NCBI GenBank assembly: GCA_026119935.1
Contig: JALRMH010000012.1
Span: forward strand, 682,001-746,000
Length of the DNA: 64,000 bases
Reading direction: 5' to 3'
DNA from: Endothia cerciana
Lineage: Eukaryota > Ascomycota > Sordariomycetes > Diaporthales > Cryphonectriaceae
Translations under genes and position numbers: made by a program
Shown: piece by piece, positions 22,786-33,346 of the stretch
How positions within the stretch are numbered: the first letter of the stretch is position 1
How the letters are laid out: the number at the start of each line of letters is the position of its first letter
The notes under the pieces: model-generated
Told to the model about the DNA's origin: nothing
The model's database searches: none
The model's input: only the letters and a program-made list of their open reading frames with translations

Positions 22786-24276
22786 ATGGAGAACCCATAC
22801 GCCTGGCGCCCGCCAAAGTCTAACTACCTACCACATAAGAAGCCTGAAGATCATGATGAGCAGGTAGTGGAGGAGTATGTGCCCTTAGGTGGCCCAAGCG
22901 AACTTGACAATGCTGCCTTCTTCAACAAGTGCAGGCGCGCTGCTCAGAACTACAACATAACCAGACCAAAGGGTCACACTGTTTCCTTCCATGTCAATCC
23001 CGAGATGGAGAAGTACCACTTCGGCCTCACACATCCGATGAAACCCTGGCGCTTGACCCTGGCAAAGAGTCTGATCATGTCCTACGGCATGAACTTTGCC
23101 ATGGACAATTACATCGCCAGGGCAGCCACGTACGAGGAGCTCAACTCATTTCACTCCTCCGACTACCTCGACTTCTTGGCCACCGTCGCACCGGAACCAG
23201 TGCCCCGGGACATAGAGAATCCCGGCACGGAGTTAAAGTTCAATCTGGGCGGATCGGACTGTCCGCTCTTCGAAGGGCTGTACGATTACTGTTCGATGTC
23301 AGCAGGCAGCTCGTTGGACGCTGCACGGAAGATATGCTCAGGCCAGTCAGATATCGCCATCGCCTGGGGTGGCGGCCTTCACCACGCCAAGAAGACGGAG
23401 GCCTCAGGCTTCTGCTACATCAACGATATCGTCGTCGCGATATTACAGCTCCTGCGGTGCTACCCCAGGGTTCTCTACATCGACATCGACGTCCACCACG
23501 GCGATGGCGTCGAGGAGGCCTTCTTGTCAACGGACCGCGTCATGACGGTATCCTTCCACAAGTACGACCCGCAGAACTTCTTCCCCGGGACCGGCGCCCT
23601 CACCGACAATGGCCCCCAGAGCGAACAGAACCCTGGCGCACACCATGCGCTCAACGTGCCCCTACAGGACGGCATCACGGATGAGCAATACGGCATGCTC
23701 TTCAGAAACGTCATCGGCGAGGTGATTCAGAAGTTCCGGCCCTCTGCGATCGCCCTCCAGTGCGGTGCAGACTCCCTCGCGGGTGACCGGCTGGGCAAGT
23801 TTAACCTGCAAGTTCAGGGCCACGGGCAATGTGTGGAGTTCTGCAAGGCACAGGACATCCCCATGATCCTGTTCGGCGGCGGCGGCTATACGCCTCGCAA
23901 CGTGGCCCGCGCGTGGACGCACGAGACGTCCATAGCGATCGATGCGGCCGACAAGATCGATGCGACGCTGCCGATGCACGCGCCATGGCGCGATCACTTC
24001 AGGCAGGACACGCTCTTCCCTACCCTGGAGCAGATCCTCGAGGCGCCGAAGCCGAACAGGAATACGCCGAAGCGTATCGAGGAGATCAGGATGCACATCA
24101 GTGAGCAGCTGCGATTCGTGAACGCCGCGCCGAGCGTGCAGATGAGTACGATCCCGCCGGATCTGGGTGGGATACGGGATGAGGTCGAGGCGAGGATGAA
24201 GGAGGAGAGGGACGAGAGGGACGATGCGCTGCGGAAGCTGCAGGAGGAGGCCGCCGGCATGCCGATGGAGTTCTGA
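22786..24276 (+). CDS. hos2: class I histone deacetylase Hos2
   Basis: Zinc-dependent class I deacetylase of the Set3C/Rpd3 class, acting on histone H3/H4 acetyl-lysine. Intronless, 496 residues. I start at the ATG at 22786 (MENPYAWRPPKSNYLPHKKP). The catalytic histidine pair is H199/H200 in WGGGLHHAKK. The zinc ligands are D235 and H237 in YIDIDVHHGDG, plus D329 in QCGADSL. The transition-state Tyr is Y368 in GGGGYTPRN. All are intact. The C-terminal region after about residue 430 is charged, with a predicted helix (RMKEERDERDDALRKLQEEA). MENPYAWRPPKSNYLP and the loop KYDPQNFFPGTG match filamentous-fungal Hos2 rather than Rpd3. Confidence 0.94.
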   Translation: MENPYAWRPPKSNYLPHKKPEDHDEQVVEEYVPLGGPSELDNAAFFNKCRRAAQNYNITRPKGHTVSFHVNPEMEKYHFGLTHPMKPWRLTLAKSLIMSYGMNFAMDNYIARAATYEELNSFHSSDYLDFLATVAPEPVPRDIENPGTELKFNLGGSDCPLFEGLYDYCSMSAGSSLDAARKICSGQSDIAIAWGGGLHHAKKTEASGFCYINDIVVAILQLLRCYPRVLYIDIDVHHGDGVEEAFLSTDRVMTVSFHKYDPQNFFPGTGALTDNGPQSEQNPGAHHALNVPLQDGITDEQYGMLFRNVIGEVIQKFRPSAIALQCGADSLAGDRLGKFNLQVQGHGQCVEFCKAQDIPMILFGGGGYTPRNVARAWTHETSIAIDAADKIDATLPMHAPWRDHFRQDTLFPTLEQILEAPKPNRNTPKRIEEIRMHISEQLRFVNAAPSVQMSTIPPDLGGIRDEVEARMKEERDERDDALRKLQEEAAGMPMEF

Positions 24277-24795
24277 GCGGATATAGGTAAATATGCTGGG
24301 TTGTAAGAGGAGCGTGGGTCTGCGACCTCTATAGGAGAGGGTGGTTGGGGTGTGGGCTGTGGTCTGCAGGTGTGTGCCCGCCGGATTTGTAAATCAATGA
24401 ACGTTTTATCGAATGCGCTCCGACCGGATCATAGGTATGCTAGTATGAATGAACCGGAACTTCTAGCGGCATGCGTGAAGACATTATGAGGCGATATCCG
24501 GAGGGGGGATGGCTAGGAGCAGGTATGCTGAGATGGAGACAGACCTCCTGTCGCCTATTCCTTCCCACCATCAATCTACGTCGTGTCAACGGAAGCAGCA
24601 CTCTGACTAGATTGCCCTTCCATCGACACCACGCCTACTTAGACTGCCATCATGTCCATCCTTTTGGGTCTTTGAAATAACAACATCATCCGCAATGCCC
24701 ACATCCACACGCTCACTTCTCCCCTCGCAACAGCAATTCAGATATATACATTCTCTATCTTTCACAGCCCCGCATACTTCACGACTCTTGCCAAC
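24277..24795. other. intergenic hos2 / RBR gene
   Basis: These 519 bases separate two genes of the same strand. A TATA-like ATATATAC at about 24741 lies roughly 55 bp before the next ATG. I see no gene. Confidence 0.5.
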
Positions 24796-26140
24796 ATGAC
24801 CTCTCAAGAAGACCGGCGTGTCTGTCCTTCATGCACCGAGGAGCTGCCTGAGTCCAGCTTTCCTGGTAAGGGTGATGAGTCCTGTGACTGCAGACCCACT
24901 CAGTGCTCGTCCTGCTGGGTGTCGTGGATCAAAATCATGCTCGATATCAAGGGACCATCGCAGATTCGTTGTGTCGGGCAAGGCTGTTCTCGGAATCTTG
25001 AGTACTCAGACTTTCGTCAGCTCCTTGATGAAGACACCTTCGACAGGTAGCTTTCCCCTCCTCCAGCGTTGGCCTGCTTTGTGGACTGACCTTTCCCGCA
25101 ACTCCTAAAGATACGAACGACTCCTACGAAGCCAAGCACTCTCTCTTGATGCGACATTTCACTGGTGCCTCAACCCCAGCTGCGGCTCTGGACAGTTCTG
25201 TGAGGGAGACGATGGCCAGAGCCCGGACGAGTGTGATGGCTTTCAGTGTCACCACTGTGCAAAGCGCAACTGTCTCAAACATGAACGGGTCCATGATGTG
25301 GCGGACTGCCGCCGGTTTGACGATACCGAGGATGCGAAGCAGGCCAGGATCACCGAGTGGCAATCCGAAAGGACACTCGTGAGGACGACGCGGCCCTGCC
25401 CGGGGTGTAGCAAACGCTTCGAACGCTCAGGAGGCTGCGCACACATGACTTGTAAGTCGCCAGTCGGCCGCGCAAAGTCGGGACCCCCCATCCTAATGCG
25501 TTCGTTGGTTGCAGGTGAATGTGGCCAGCACTTTTGCTACGTGTGTTTGATCAAGTACATCCCACTCACTGAAGCCATGATCTTTGACGGCGGCAAGATA
25601 CCTCGAGGCTTCCGAATGCCCGGACAGATCATGATGCCTCGCCATGGAGACCAGTGCCCTCATCGTCAAGAGGCATCCGTTGGCATGCCGCACGCCCATC
25701 ACCTTACGAATGCATTCGTCGCTGCCCTTATTAACGAGGTTCAGGCACGGCTGGGGACGGATAAGCGACATTTTCAACCGGAGGCACAGACCATGGAAGT
25801 CCTGTATTCGAGGTTGCTGGATCAGATCACGTCGATCCGTCGCCCTGAGACAGAATTCCCGAGGCTAGCCAGAGACCTCAATCTTACGATCGAGGACGCG
25901 TTGGGAACGATTCGTTCACAGACAGCAAGAATGCCAAGTCGTCTCGATCCTACGGCTCCAACCTTCGAGCCTGGTCCACAACAGCGATCGTTACGAACAG
26001 TGAGACAACGCATTGCGGGCATCGAACAAGCTGTGGCCGGTATCACACGAGCTATGGATATCATTGAGCGAAATGTCGCAAAGATAAGCGGTGCACTACT
26101 TGGGCCTATAAATGGACCTATACTGAACAGCGCTCAATAA
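24796..26140 (+). CDS. RBR-type (RING-IBR-RING-like) E3 ubiquitin ligase
   Basis: Probable E3 ubiquitin ligase using the RING/HECT-hybrid mechanism. Exons 24796-25046, 25111-25451 and 25515-26140 give 405 residues. A RING1-like Cys cluster spans residues 9-55 (CPSC, CDC, CSSC, then CVGQGC). An IBR cluster follows (CLNPSCGSGQFCEG with CHHCAKRNCLKHERVHDVADC). The Rcat element spans the second splice (CPGCSKRFERSGGCAHMTC then ECGQHFCYVC). The Cys in SGGC matches the catalytic Cys of parkin-like Rcat domains. The C-terminal 200 residues have no recognised domain, with helices (IRSQTARM, VAGITRAMDIIERNVAKI). The second intron is 63 bp and stop-free, so read-through models add 21 spurious residues in the middle of the Rcat. 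Substrate unknown. Confidence 0.85.
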
Positions 26141-26597
26141 ACTTGTCCCTTTACGTTACTGTTACCTTTTGCCTGCTCATCTTCCCACCTTCAACATGAG
26201 TATCCCATGTGACCATCACCGTCTTGTGTCACCTCCTTGTCTACTAAGTGCTGCTCTGTACTACAACTCGGGCTGCTAAGCCCATCGTATCCGCAGCTTA
26301 GACTTGTAGTTAGACTTTGTCACGGATGCTGCACAGACTCCTCGCAGAGTCAGAGGTTGAATCCCATATCTCATTGAATAGACTCTATACGAGACGTATG
26401 TGGCTACTGACCACTCTTGTTAGGCCGGGCCAGGGGGGAATAATCACAAAGCAGAATTTGCCCCTCGAGTGAACAGCCAATAAATTAACTCCATCCCAGA
26501 TTTCTCTGAAATACCACCCTCTCGCTTGTTGTGCATGAAAACTGTATATCATCGTCATTAGATCGAGTGGAGCATGCAAACACCGTGCACGCGCGCG

Positions 26598-26640
<43 letters not shown>

Positions 26641-26653
26641 CCATGCTCGCTTC
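26141..26653. other. intergenic, tail-to-tail with dinucleotide repeat
   Basis: 3' regions of two convergent genes. The right end holds the GC/AC repeat listed separately; no gene is seen. Confidence 0.55.
26587..26639. repeat. compound (GC)n(AC)n microsatellite
   Basis: About nine GC units run directly into about 17 AC units, ending 14 bp from the stop codon of the phosphatase gene. Alternating purine-pyrimidine DNA of this kind can adopt Z-form. Confidence 0.95.
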
Positions 26654-29600
26654 TCAATGCCCAAACTCCAGGTGCGGCACGATGACCGGCCCGTACTTGG
26701 TCGGCGTCGGCAAGTGTCCATCGCCCTGCACGACAAAGTCCACGGCGAGGCTCAGCTTGCTCAGCCCGGCCGACGAGCCCCCGCCGCTCCCGCCGCTGGC
26801 GACGCTGTGGGCGTAGTTGCTGCCGCCGTGCTGGGTGCCGTTGCCGGCGGCGACCTGGTCCGGGTCGTAGACGACGCAGGCGGCGTAGTTGCGGCGGCCC
26901 ATGAGCTTCTTCATCTCGCGGGCGGCGCCCGACGCGTCCGTGTGGAAGATCTCCATCATGTCCTCTTTGGTGTCCGAGACCTCGTGCGTGGACTTGTGCC
27001 CGTTGAGGGGCACGTAGAGGAGCCGGTTGTTGTGGAGCATCTTGAGGATGTAGTTGCCCGCGGGCGCGGCCACTATGGGCGAGGTGATGATCTGGTACAT
27101 GGTCTTGTGGTCCGAGGGGTGGGAGGGGTCGTGGACCAAGCCGGCGCCGGCGCAGTTCACGTCTGGGACAAGAAAAGAGTCAGTATATCCATCCGTATGG
27201 TCCGAACGGTACGGACGATTATCGGCAGGCTCACCTCCGGAGAAGAATGTCATCCGTATTCCCTTCTGCTGCGAGATGCCCTGCAGCGTCCTTATCAGGT
27301 ACGTCCTCTCCAGGTCCTTGGACTCGTGCGTCCAGAGGTCCTTGAGCTCCTCGGCGAGGTCGAACTCGCCAAACTGGTTCAGCACGTTGCCCATGAGCCC
27401 GGTCTTGCCCACCGCCTTCTTCACCTGCGAGAAGCCCTGCTGGACGACCTCCTTCCCGCCGATGATGCCCGCGACGGACGAGGTCGCCTTGCCCAGCAGG
27501 TTGTACGTCGTGTTGACGGCCTTCTTGCCAGTGGCAAACGTGTTCGCCAGCGTCTCGACGGTGTCGAGCCGCGGGTAGACGACCGGCACCGAGAGCATCC
27601 AGATGCAGTGCTGCACGGACGGCGGCAGCATGGCGACCTTCGGGAAGATGCCCTGGTACGTGGGCCCAGCCATCACGCGCTGCTGGTTCCTCTCGGATCG
27701 TAGATCCGGCCCGACCACGACGACGGATGGCCCGAGGTACTTCACAAAGTGCCACCCCGTCCCCGTGATGGTGAACAGGTCCTGGTCCGAGTTGACGTTG
27801 CGCAGCATCTCCACGGTGGTGTGGTGCTGGAAGAGCAGGTACATTTCGATCGCTATCCGGCCAACGTTCTTGAAGATGGCGGACTGTTGCATGTAGCCCG
27901 GGTACGAGCCGAAGCCGTCAAAGCTAAGACCATGTCAGAAAAGAAGGAAAAAAAGGGGAAAAAAAAAATTAAAAAAATTCTTCCGGTAAATGAGCGAGGA
28001 GGACGGCACTTACATGTCATGGTCGTCGAGTTGTAAGACATGAGGGATCTGTGCAAACGCCTCACGCAGGAATGGCTGATCGAAATGGCTCGTGTAGTAA
28101 TGGAAGTACGCATGCGACACGTCCTCCTCATGCCGCGCCGTCCACTGCGCGTTCTTTCGATTTTCCCTGCCCTGCATAGACAGCCATTGTCTCAGAAGGG
28201 GCACCTCTTTCCACAGCCTATCGCCGTAGATCTGATCACCCAGGCCCAGCTGCACGTGGAAGCCCGCGCACTCGACGTTCTTCTGCAGCACGTCCTTCCA
28301 CATGAGACCCGCACCCCCCAACCTGGCACGCTCGTTCTGCGACGTGCCTATCGAGAAGTCGTTGCCCGAATGTGCGATGAACCGCCATCCGTTCTCGTAC
28401 CGGCCCGCGACCACGAACTCATACCTCGTGCAGCCCAGGTGCGATGTGACCGCGTATGTCCACCGTTCGGTGCTGCCCTCGCCCATCTTGAGCTCCATAT
28501 CGTACTTGTAGAACGTCCACCGCTGATGCGTGAAGATGGCCTGCGGGGTGAGCTGGCGGGGGTTGGGAGACAGGTCAAGGCTCAGGTGAATATGGATGGT
28601 GGGGGGCTGCAGTGAGTCGGTGACGATCATGATGCTCCCCAGCCACATCCCCTTTTCTACGTCCATGTTCACGTATCGCAGATACGGCCCAAAGTACACG
28701 CCATTGGTAGGTGTGATCCTATACATGTCCACACCGGCGCTAGGTGGTGGTCCGGAGAAACCTGCTGCTGATGGAGTGGCAGTAGCCACGCTCATGATGC
28801 TCTCGGCATATCCAGGGGTTGAGGGAGGATATAACGGCGACGCAAGAGGTTGCTTCCCACCCAAGAAGGGAGACGCCATGGGGTTGCCATATGTCGAGCC
28901 GACGGGAGAAAGAGGAGTCACTTCGTGCTGGATAGGGTTTGGACCCTTGGGGAACTCCCACTGAGTCGCTTGTGTGGCAAGGTGAATGTAGTAGTATTGA
29001 CCCGAGTTCTGGTCCAGGTGCGCAATCCACCCTTCTGGTAGCGGAGGGGGGGACTGGGCCTGGCTGAGGACGGACGGCGTGTGTTGCAGCGCCGGATGCC
29101 CGTTCAGCCTCGGATCGTTCGCAAAAGCCGGATGGTTGGCATTGTTAAGCTGTGGGGTCGGCGAAGACAGCCCTAGTCCAGCTGTGGTGATAGCTGCGAC
29201 AGCCGGCTTCTTGCCAACATTCGGTTCCGCGCTGCTACTTGAAGTTGGGACGGCGGCAGCGGGCTGTTGCGGTGCTGGCGTCGAGCTCGAACCGCCTTGG
29301 GGCCCAGCTGCCGGCCTCTGCTTCTCGTTCGGATAAGCAGACGATCCATTTGCGTTCACACTGGTATACGCAGGAGGCGGTGTTGATGCCTGCATGCGCT
29401 GGAAGTCCTGCTCCAAGACGCTGACCTGCAGAGCAGAGTCGCGGTTGGAAACAGTTGGCAGAGATGGGTTCTGCGCATTCCCTGGGACCGGGCTGGCAAT
29501 CGGCGCACCACCTTGGTAGACGGTCGGAGGAGAATGCGTGCGTCCATCGTCGGTGGGAGTCCAAGGCCGAGTTGGCTGAGGCTGCTGGGGCGGCTGGCCG

Positions 29601-30490
29601 CCGTAGTGGGCCAGACGCTGTGAAGCTGCAGCGCTCTGCGCCTGCAGGCTGGTAAGGGTTGCGGTCCCCGAGATTCCGGCGGCTGCATACCGGGCTTCGA
29701 TCCCGCCGCCAGGTATGTTTCCGGGCTCGACGATTGGGGTCTCCGGTGGTGGGGGCGAGCCTCTGTTGGCTCTCGTCGTGGAGTTCGACGCTGTGGAGGG
29801 GAAACGACTCATGTTATCGGACGAGACTCCGAGGTTGCCTGCGTCAGGGTGATGGGCATTTGCGGTATGAGAGCTCGAGCCTGAGCTCGTCGAGACTGTG
29901 CTTGCGGGCGGGGGATAGTAGGGCTTGTTCTGGTATGCCGTAGATACCTTTTGTTGCTGCTGGTTCTGTAGAGGCTTCGCGAACAGCTCGTCCCTGTCCA
30001 CCTTGGGACTCGTAGGGCTGACAATAGGTTTCGGCGCAGTACCCCTCCTCTCAGCGAGGCCGGGGCGACTGCTCTCAACGGGGCTCAGGTTCAGCCGAGG
30101 TGATGTATCATTGTAGCCCCCCGAGGCTGAGATCGCCGGACTGCTCGTACCGTGTATCCTTCCTGAGGCAGCCGAAGACTTGCGGCTATCTGTTGTATAT
30201 GCTGGGCGGGCCGGCTGGGAGGCGGCCCGGTAGTCGTCGTCGTCGGGATAAGGCAGAGGGGCGGCAGAGCTGGACGCGCCGGGCGGCAGTGGGAAGGCTA
30301 GTTTGGAGGAGGACGAGGAGGCCGCAGAAGAGGTCGGCACGGGGTAAGAGTACCTGGATCGGTCGGCGGGCTGCGGGCTCTTCGGCTTGAAGATTCTCAG
30401 GGGTTCGATCGTAGGGCTATCGTCATCATGCTGGGCCGGGCGGCTCATGAAGAGCTCCTCCTCGGAGATGCCCCGCGACCTGTCAGACAT
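26654..30490 (-). CDS. WW-domain PhoD-like metallophosphatase
   Basis: Large fungal protein (1227 residues) with a PhoD-like alkaline phosphatase domain; substrate unknown. Exons 30490-28014, 27923-27235 and 27171-26654. Residues 1-475 are disordered and rich in Ser, Pro and Gln. A WW domain lies at about 481-515 (LPEGWIAHLDQ, then YYYIHLATQATQWEFPKG with both tryptophans). The PhoD-type fold starts near 585 (GVYFGPYLRYVNMD). Metal-site-like motifs are GLGDQIYGDRLW (about 745) and LQLDDHD (about 820), the latter reaching the first splice and continuing IFDGFGSYPGYMQQS. The second intron is 63 bp and stop-free, so it can be mistaken for coding. The apparent extension upstream of 30490 starts with GTG, so I use the ATG (MSDRSRGISEEEL). 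Confidence 0.86.
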
Positions 30491-30639
30491 CCTGACCTGC
30501 GTCTTGTCTCCACCGGCCACGCAACAACGTCGAAACCGGGTGGCGCAAGGACACGGCTGCTCGGGTCGTCAGTCGTACAAGATGCGCCGCGACCTGTCGT
30601 TTCTGCTGTCCGTGCCGGGAGCTGTCGGTGGGGGAGGGC

Positions 30640-30837
30640 GGGGGGGGGGGGGGGGGTTTTAGGGAAAATTGCCAAAGAAGTGTGCCCCCCCGGTTAAAAT
30701 ATAAATAAAATTGTTATTAAAAACCCGGGGCGNNNNNNNNNGCCCCCCCCCCGCCCCCCCCCCCCCGGCCCGCGCCCGCCCCCCCCCCCCCCCCGCCCCC
30801 CCCCCCCCCGCCCCCCCCCCCCCCCCCCCCCCCCCCC
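30640..30837. other. G/C homopolymer tracts around an assembly gap
   Basis: A 17-base G run, an AT-rich 70 bp insert, nine N (30733-30741) and about 95 bases of nearly pure C. This looks like low-quality sequence at a hard-to-read region, not biology that can be trusted base by base. Confidence 0.8.
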
Positions 30838-32501
30838 GATTTCAGGCTAAGGTCGCATGACAGGTCGACCTCCGGGTATCAGATTCCTAGACTTGTGAAG
30901 TCAGTCCCTGGGAGCGAGGAAGTTTCAAAACACGACGAGGAGAGTCGAGGGAGGACAATAGAGAGAGAAGACGTCAGGGTGTGAAACGGCACGGTCAAAT
31001 ACTGGAGGACCTACAAGAGCCAGTCAAGAGCCAGGACGGTCTATCACGTAGTCGCACGCAGGCGCATGCAGCCCCAGTCGAGCATCAAAAGCAGGTCGGA
31101 TCAGGCATGAAAGCCACAAGCCCAGGAACAGGTCGGCGCCAGGGTGGAGCCGTTGACGGGAGGAGGCCGCAGACTGCAGGACAGCGGCGGCACCTGGGCT
31201 GGGGGAGGTCGATATCGCACACAGCCCGAGTGAAGGCGACGACCCCTCTTCGAGACTGGGGCCCCCGACCAGGAACATCGCGGCCCTCGCCGTTGATTGG
31301 CGCTGGGCACCGGGCGCTTACACGATATGTCGCAGCAAATGAAAGTCACAGCCGGCGTCGGCGTGCACTGGCGAAGCGCCAACGTAACCGTTCTGGCTTG
31401 GCCCTGTTCCCTGGCGAGGATCCATCCTGCCGAGATGGGCTGTGGTAGCGTGCCATTACTGCCACGTCTGGAAGACTTCGCAGTATGGCATTGAGAGGCC
31501 CCTTCATCTCTTTTAACCGCCAGGACGTGATGGATGGTCTCCTACAACCCTGTCAGAGCCCTGGTGACCCGGGAAGACGGCTTGCGGTGTGGAAGCTCGG
31601 ACCCGCGATGGGTACTGCCGAGAGCTCCACCCCTGCCCGACTTATTTTTGGAGATGGAAATCAGTACTGCAGCAGACATCTTCCCTGTGCTGATATCACG
31701 ACGATAGCTTCCAAGCATGCAGGCGTGCCCGAGGTCGGCACCGGGAGGAGGGGGAGGTTGGTATGTCAGGCTCGTGGGGATTAAACCTGCCCGAGCCAAG
31801 AACCCTCGTGAATATCATGCTTCTCAACCTGAGCCGACGGCCCTCTGTGTCAGCCCGTTGCGGCCTCCCTTCCGAGGCTCTCACACGCGTTGTACTTCTT
31901 GTTGCTTGTTGGCCCTGCCAACCGCTTCTCCCTAGGGAACGGTACGACAAGAACCTAGTCATGCGTCCCCAACGTCCCTAGGGATGGAACCCACGGTTGG
32001 ATCGATGCAGTGCTGTAACGGGAGCGAACCACGAGACAGGCCGTATGAGGCTGTGTGTCGAAACACGGTACTCTGGCACTTGGACTCGACCCTTGTCCAG
32101 CAATTCCTCGACTCCCCTGGGCGACAGGTACTCATTACGGCCAGAAAGATGTGTCGTCTCCATCGGGATCCTCATGAGGTTGACGCGGTAGTCTCAGGCA
32201 TCAAGTGAGTTCGTATTTCAGGATGGCAGTGCTGGGGCGACAGGGCGATTACTTGGTGATACACATCCAGCCGGTCTCGTCCGTACCGCATCGGCATCAA
32301 GCCCGGTTCTGGGACCGGGCGACTGGGTCTCTTCCGGGCCCGGGGCGCCGGGCCCCGATCCGACCGCTGGTAGGTGTCGGAAATATAAGCGAGCCACTTC
32401 GTTTTCCTTCTGTGGACAACCTAATCACCGAGTTCGTTGTCGGATTCCGGATGTTGTCATGGGTAAGGTCGACCTGTGGAGACCGGCAAGGGGAAAGGGC
32501 A

Positions 32502-32543
32502 TTAAAATAAAATAATAAAATAAAATAAAATAAAATAAAAAAA
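32502..32543. repeat. (TAAAA)n low-complexity repeat
   Basis: Seven or more TAAAA/TAAAATAA units in tandem in intergenic DNA, about 800 bp upstream of the MFS gene. Confidence 0.9.
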
Positions 32544-33346
32544 GACAAGAAAAGAAAGGCAGATGTTGAGATCCGGAAAAACACCCGGTGCTATCTGTGC
32601 ACACAACGGGGAGCGCAGCGGGTGTGGCCGAAGAGCGACGGCCGGCCTCGAGCGGTTGTAAAATTCTGCTTGGAGCTAACAAGTAAGTCCCATACCACGA
32701 GGCCTCGATAGAGGAGCGAATACTGTTACCACTCGACATGGGCAAGAGATTTCTCGCCGCGATTCCTGGCTCTGCTCATCTCATTGGCCTCGGTGTGCGG
32801 CCTCTTTGCAAATCTGGAATTCCTATCCAAGCCAAAGGAGGGGTTGTGTTTTTTTTCTTCTGTTTTTCTTCTCGTAGAACATTGATGAATTGCGTGGGTT
32901 CTCTTCTCGTAGGGGAGACGTGGGCGAGCAGAGGGTTTGTCTTGCGGCCAGAGGACCATGCAGCTGCAATGTACAGGTCGACACGACGTAGTGCCTGAAC
33001 TCCAGAGATTCGTAGAGATGACGATGTTCGCAGAGCGGCGACGACCACAAAGACAAATTGGCAAATCAGGCCTTGTCCTAACGAGCCCCACCCCCACTTT
33101 ATTACGTGCAAATATCCCTAGACCGGACAGAACCGATCAGTTGACCAGCCTGCGCGAATGCAGCCAAGCTTGGTGTACTCTCTGTAAATAATCTAGATAC
33201 ATACATATATATCCGTGTACAGGACAGCGGGCACTTCTCTTGGTCTCGCTCCTGCGGTGCGTTACAACACTCTGTTCGTTCCCTTGCTTGCTCTTATGCT
33301 GCATTGAAAATTCCGGGGTTACACAGCACTGAGATAGGCGCACATC

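Larger units (their letters stand above)
30491..33346. other. gene-poor divergent intergenic region with gap
   Basis: 2.9 kb lies between the phosphatase and the MFS gene, transcribed away from each other. The left part contains G and C homopolymer tracts around a run of N. A TAAAA repeat lies at 32502-32543. I found no frame with a recognisable domain. Confidence 0.5.

Noticed and set aside
26340..26380. tRNA T-arm-like GAGGTTGAATCCC
   Set aside because: No matching stem, A-box or acceptor pairing could be found around it. Other GGTTCRA-like strings (for example 45472, 9740) also lack a cloverleaf.
26531..27703. 390-codon plus-strand frame opposite the phosphatase 3' end
   Set aside because: It starts in the AC/GC repeat, is low-complexity in Val/Leu/Arg and overlaps conserved sense exons.
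30491..30520. N-terminal extension of the WW/PhoD protein
   Set aside because: The upstream codon at 30520 is GTG, and the first ATG is at 30490.
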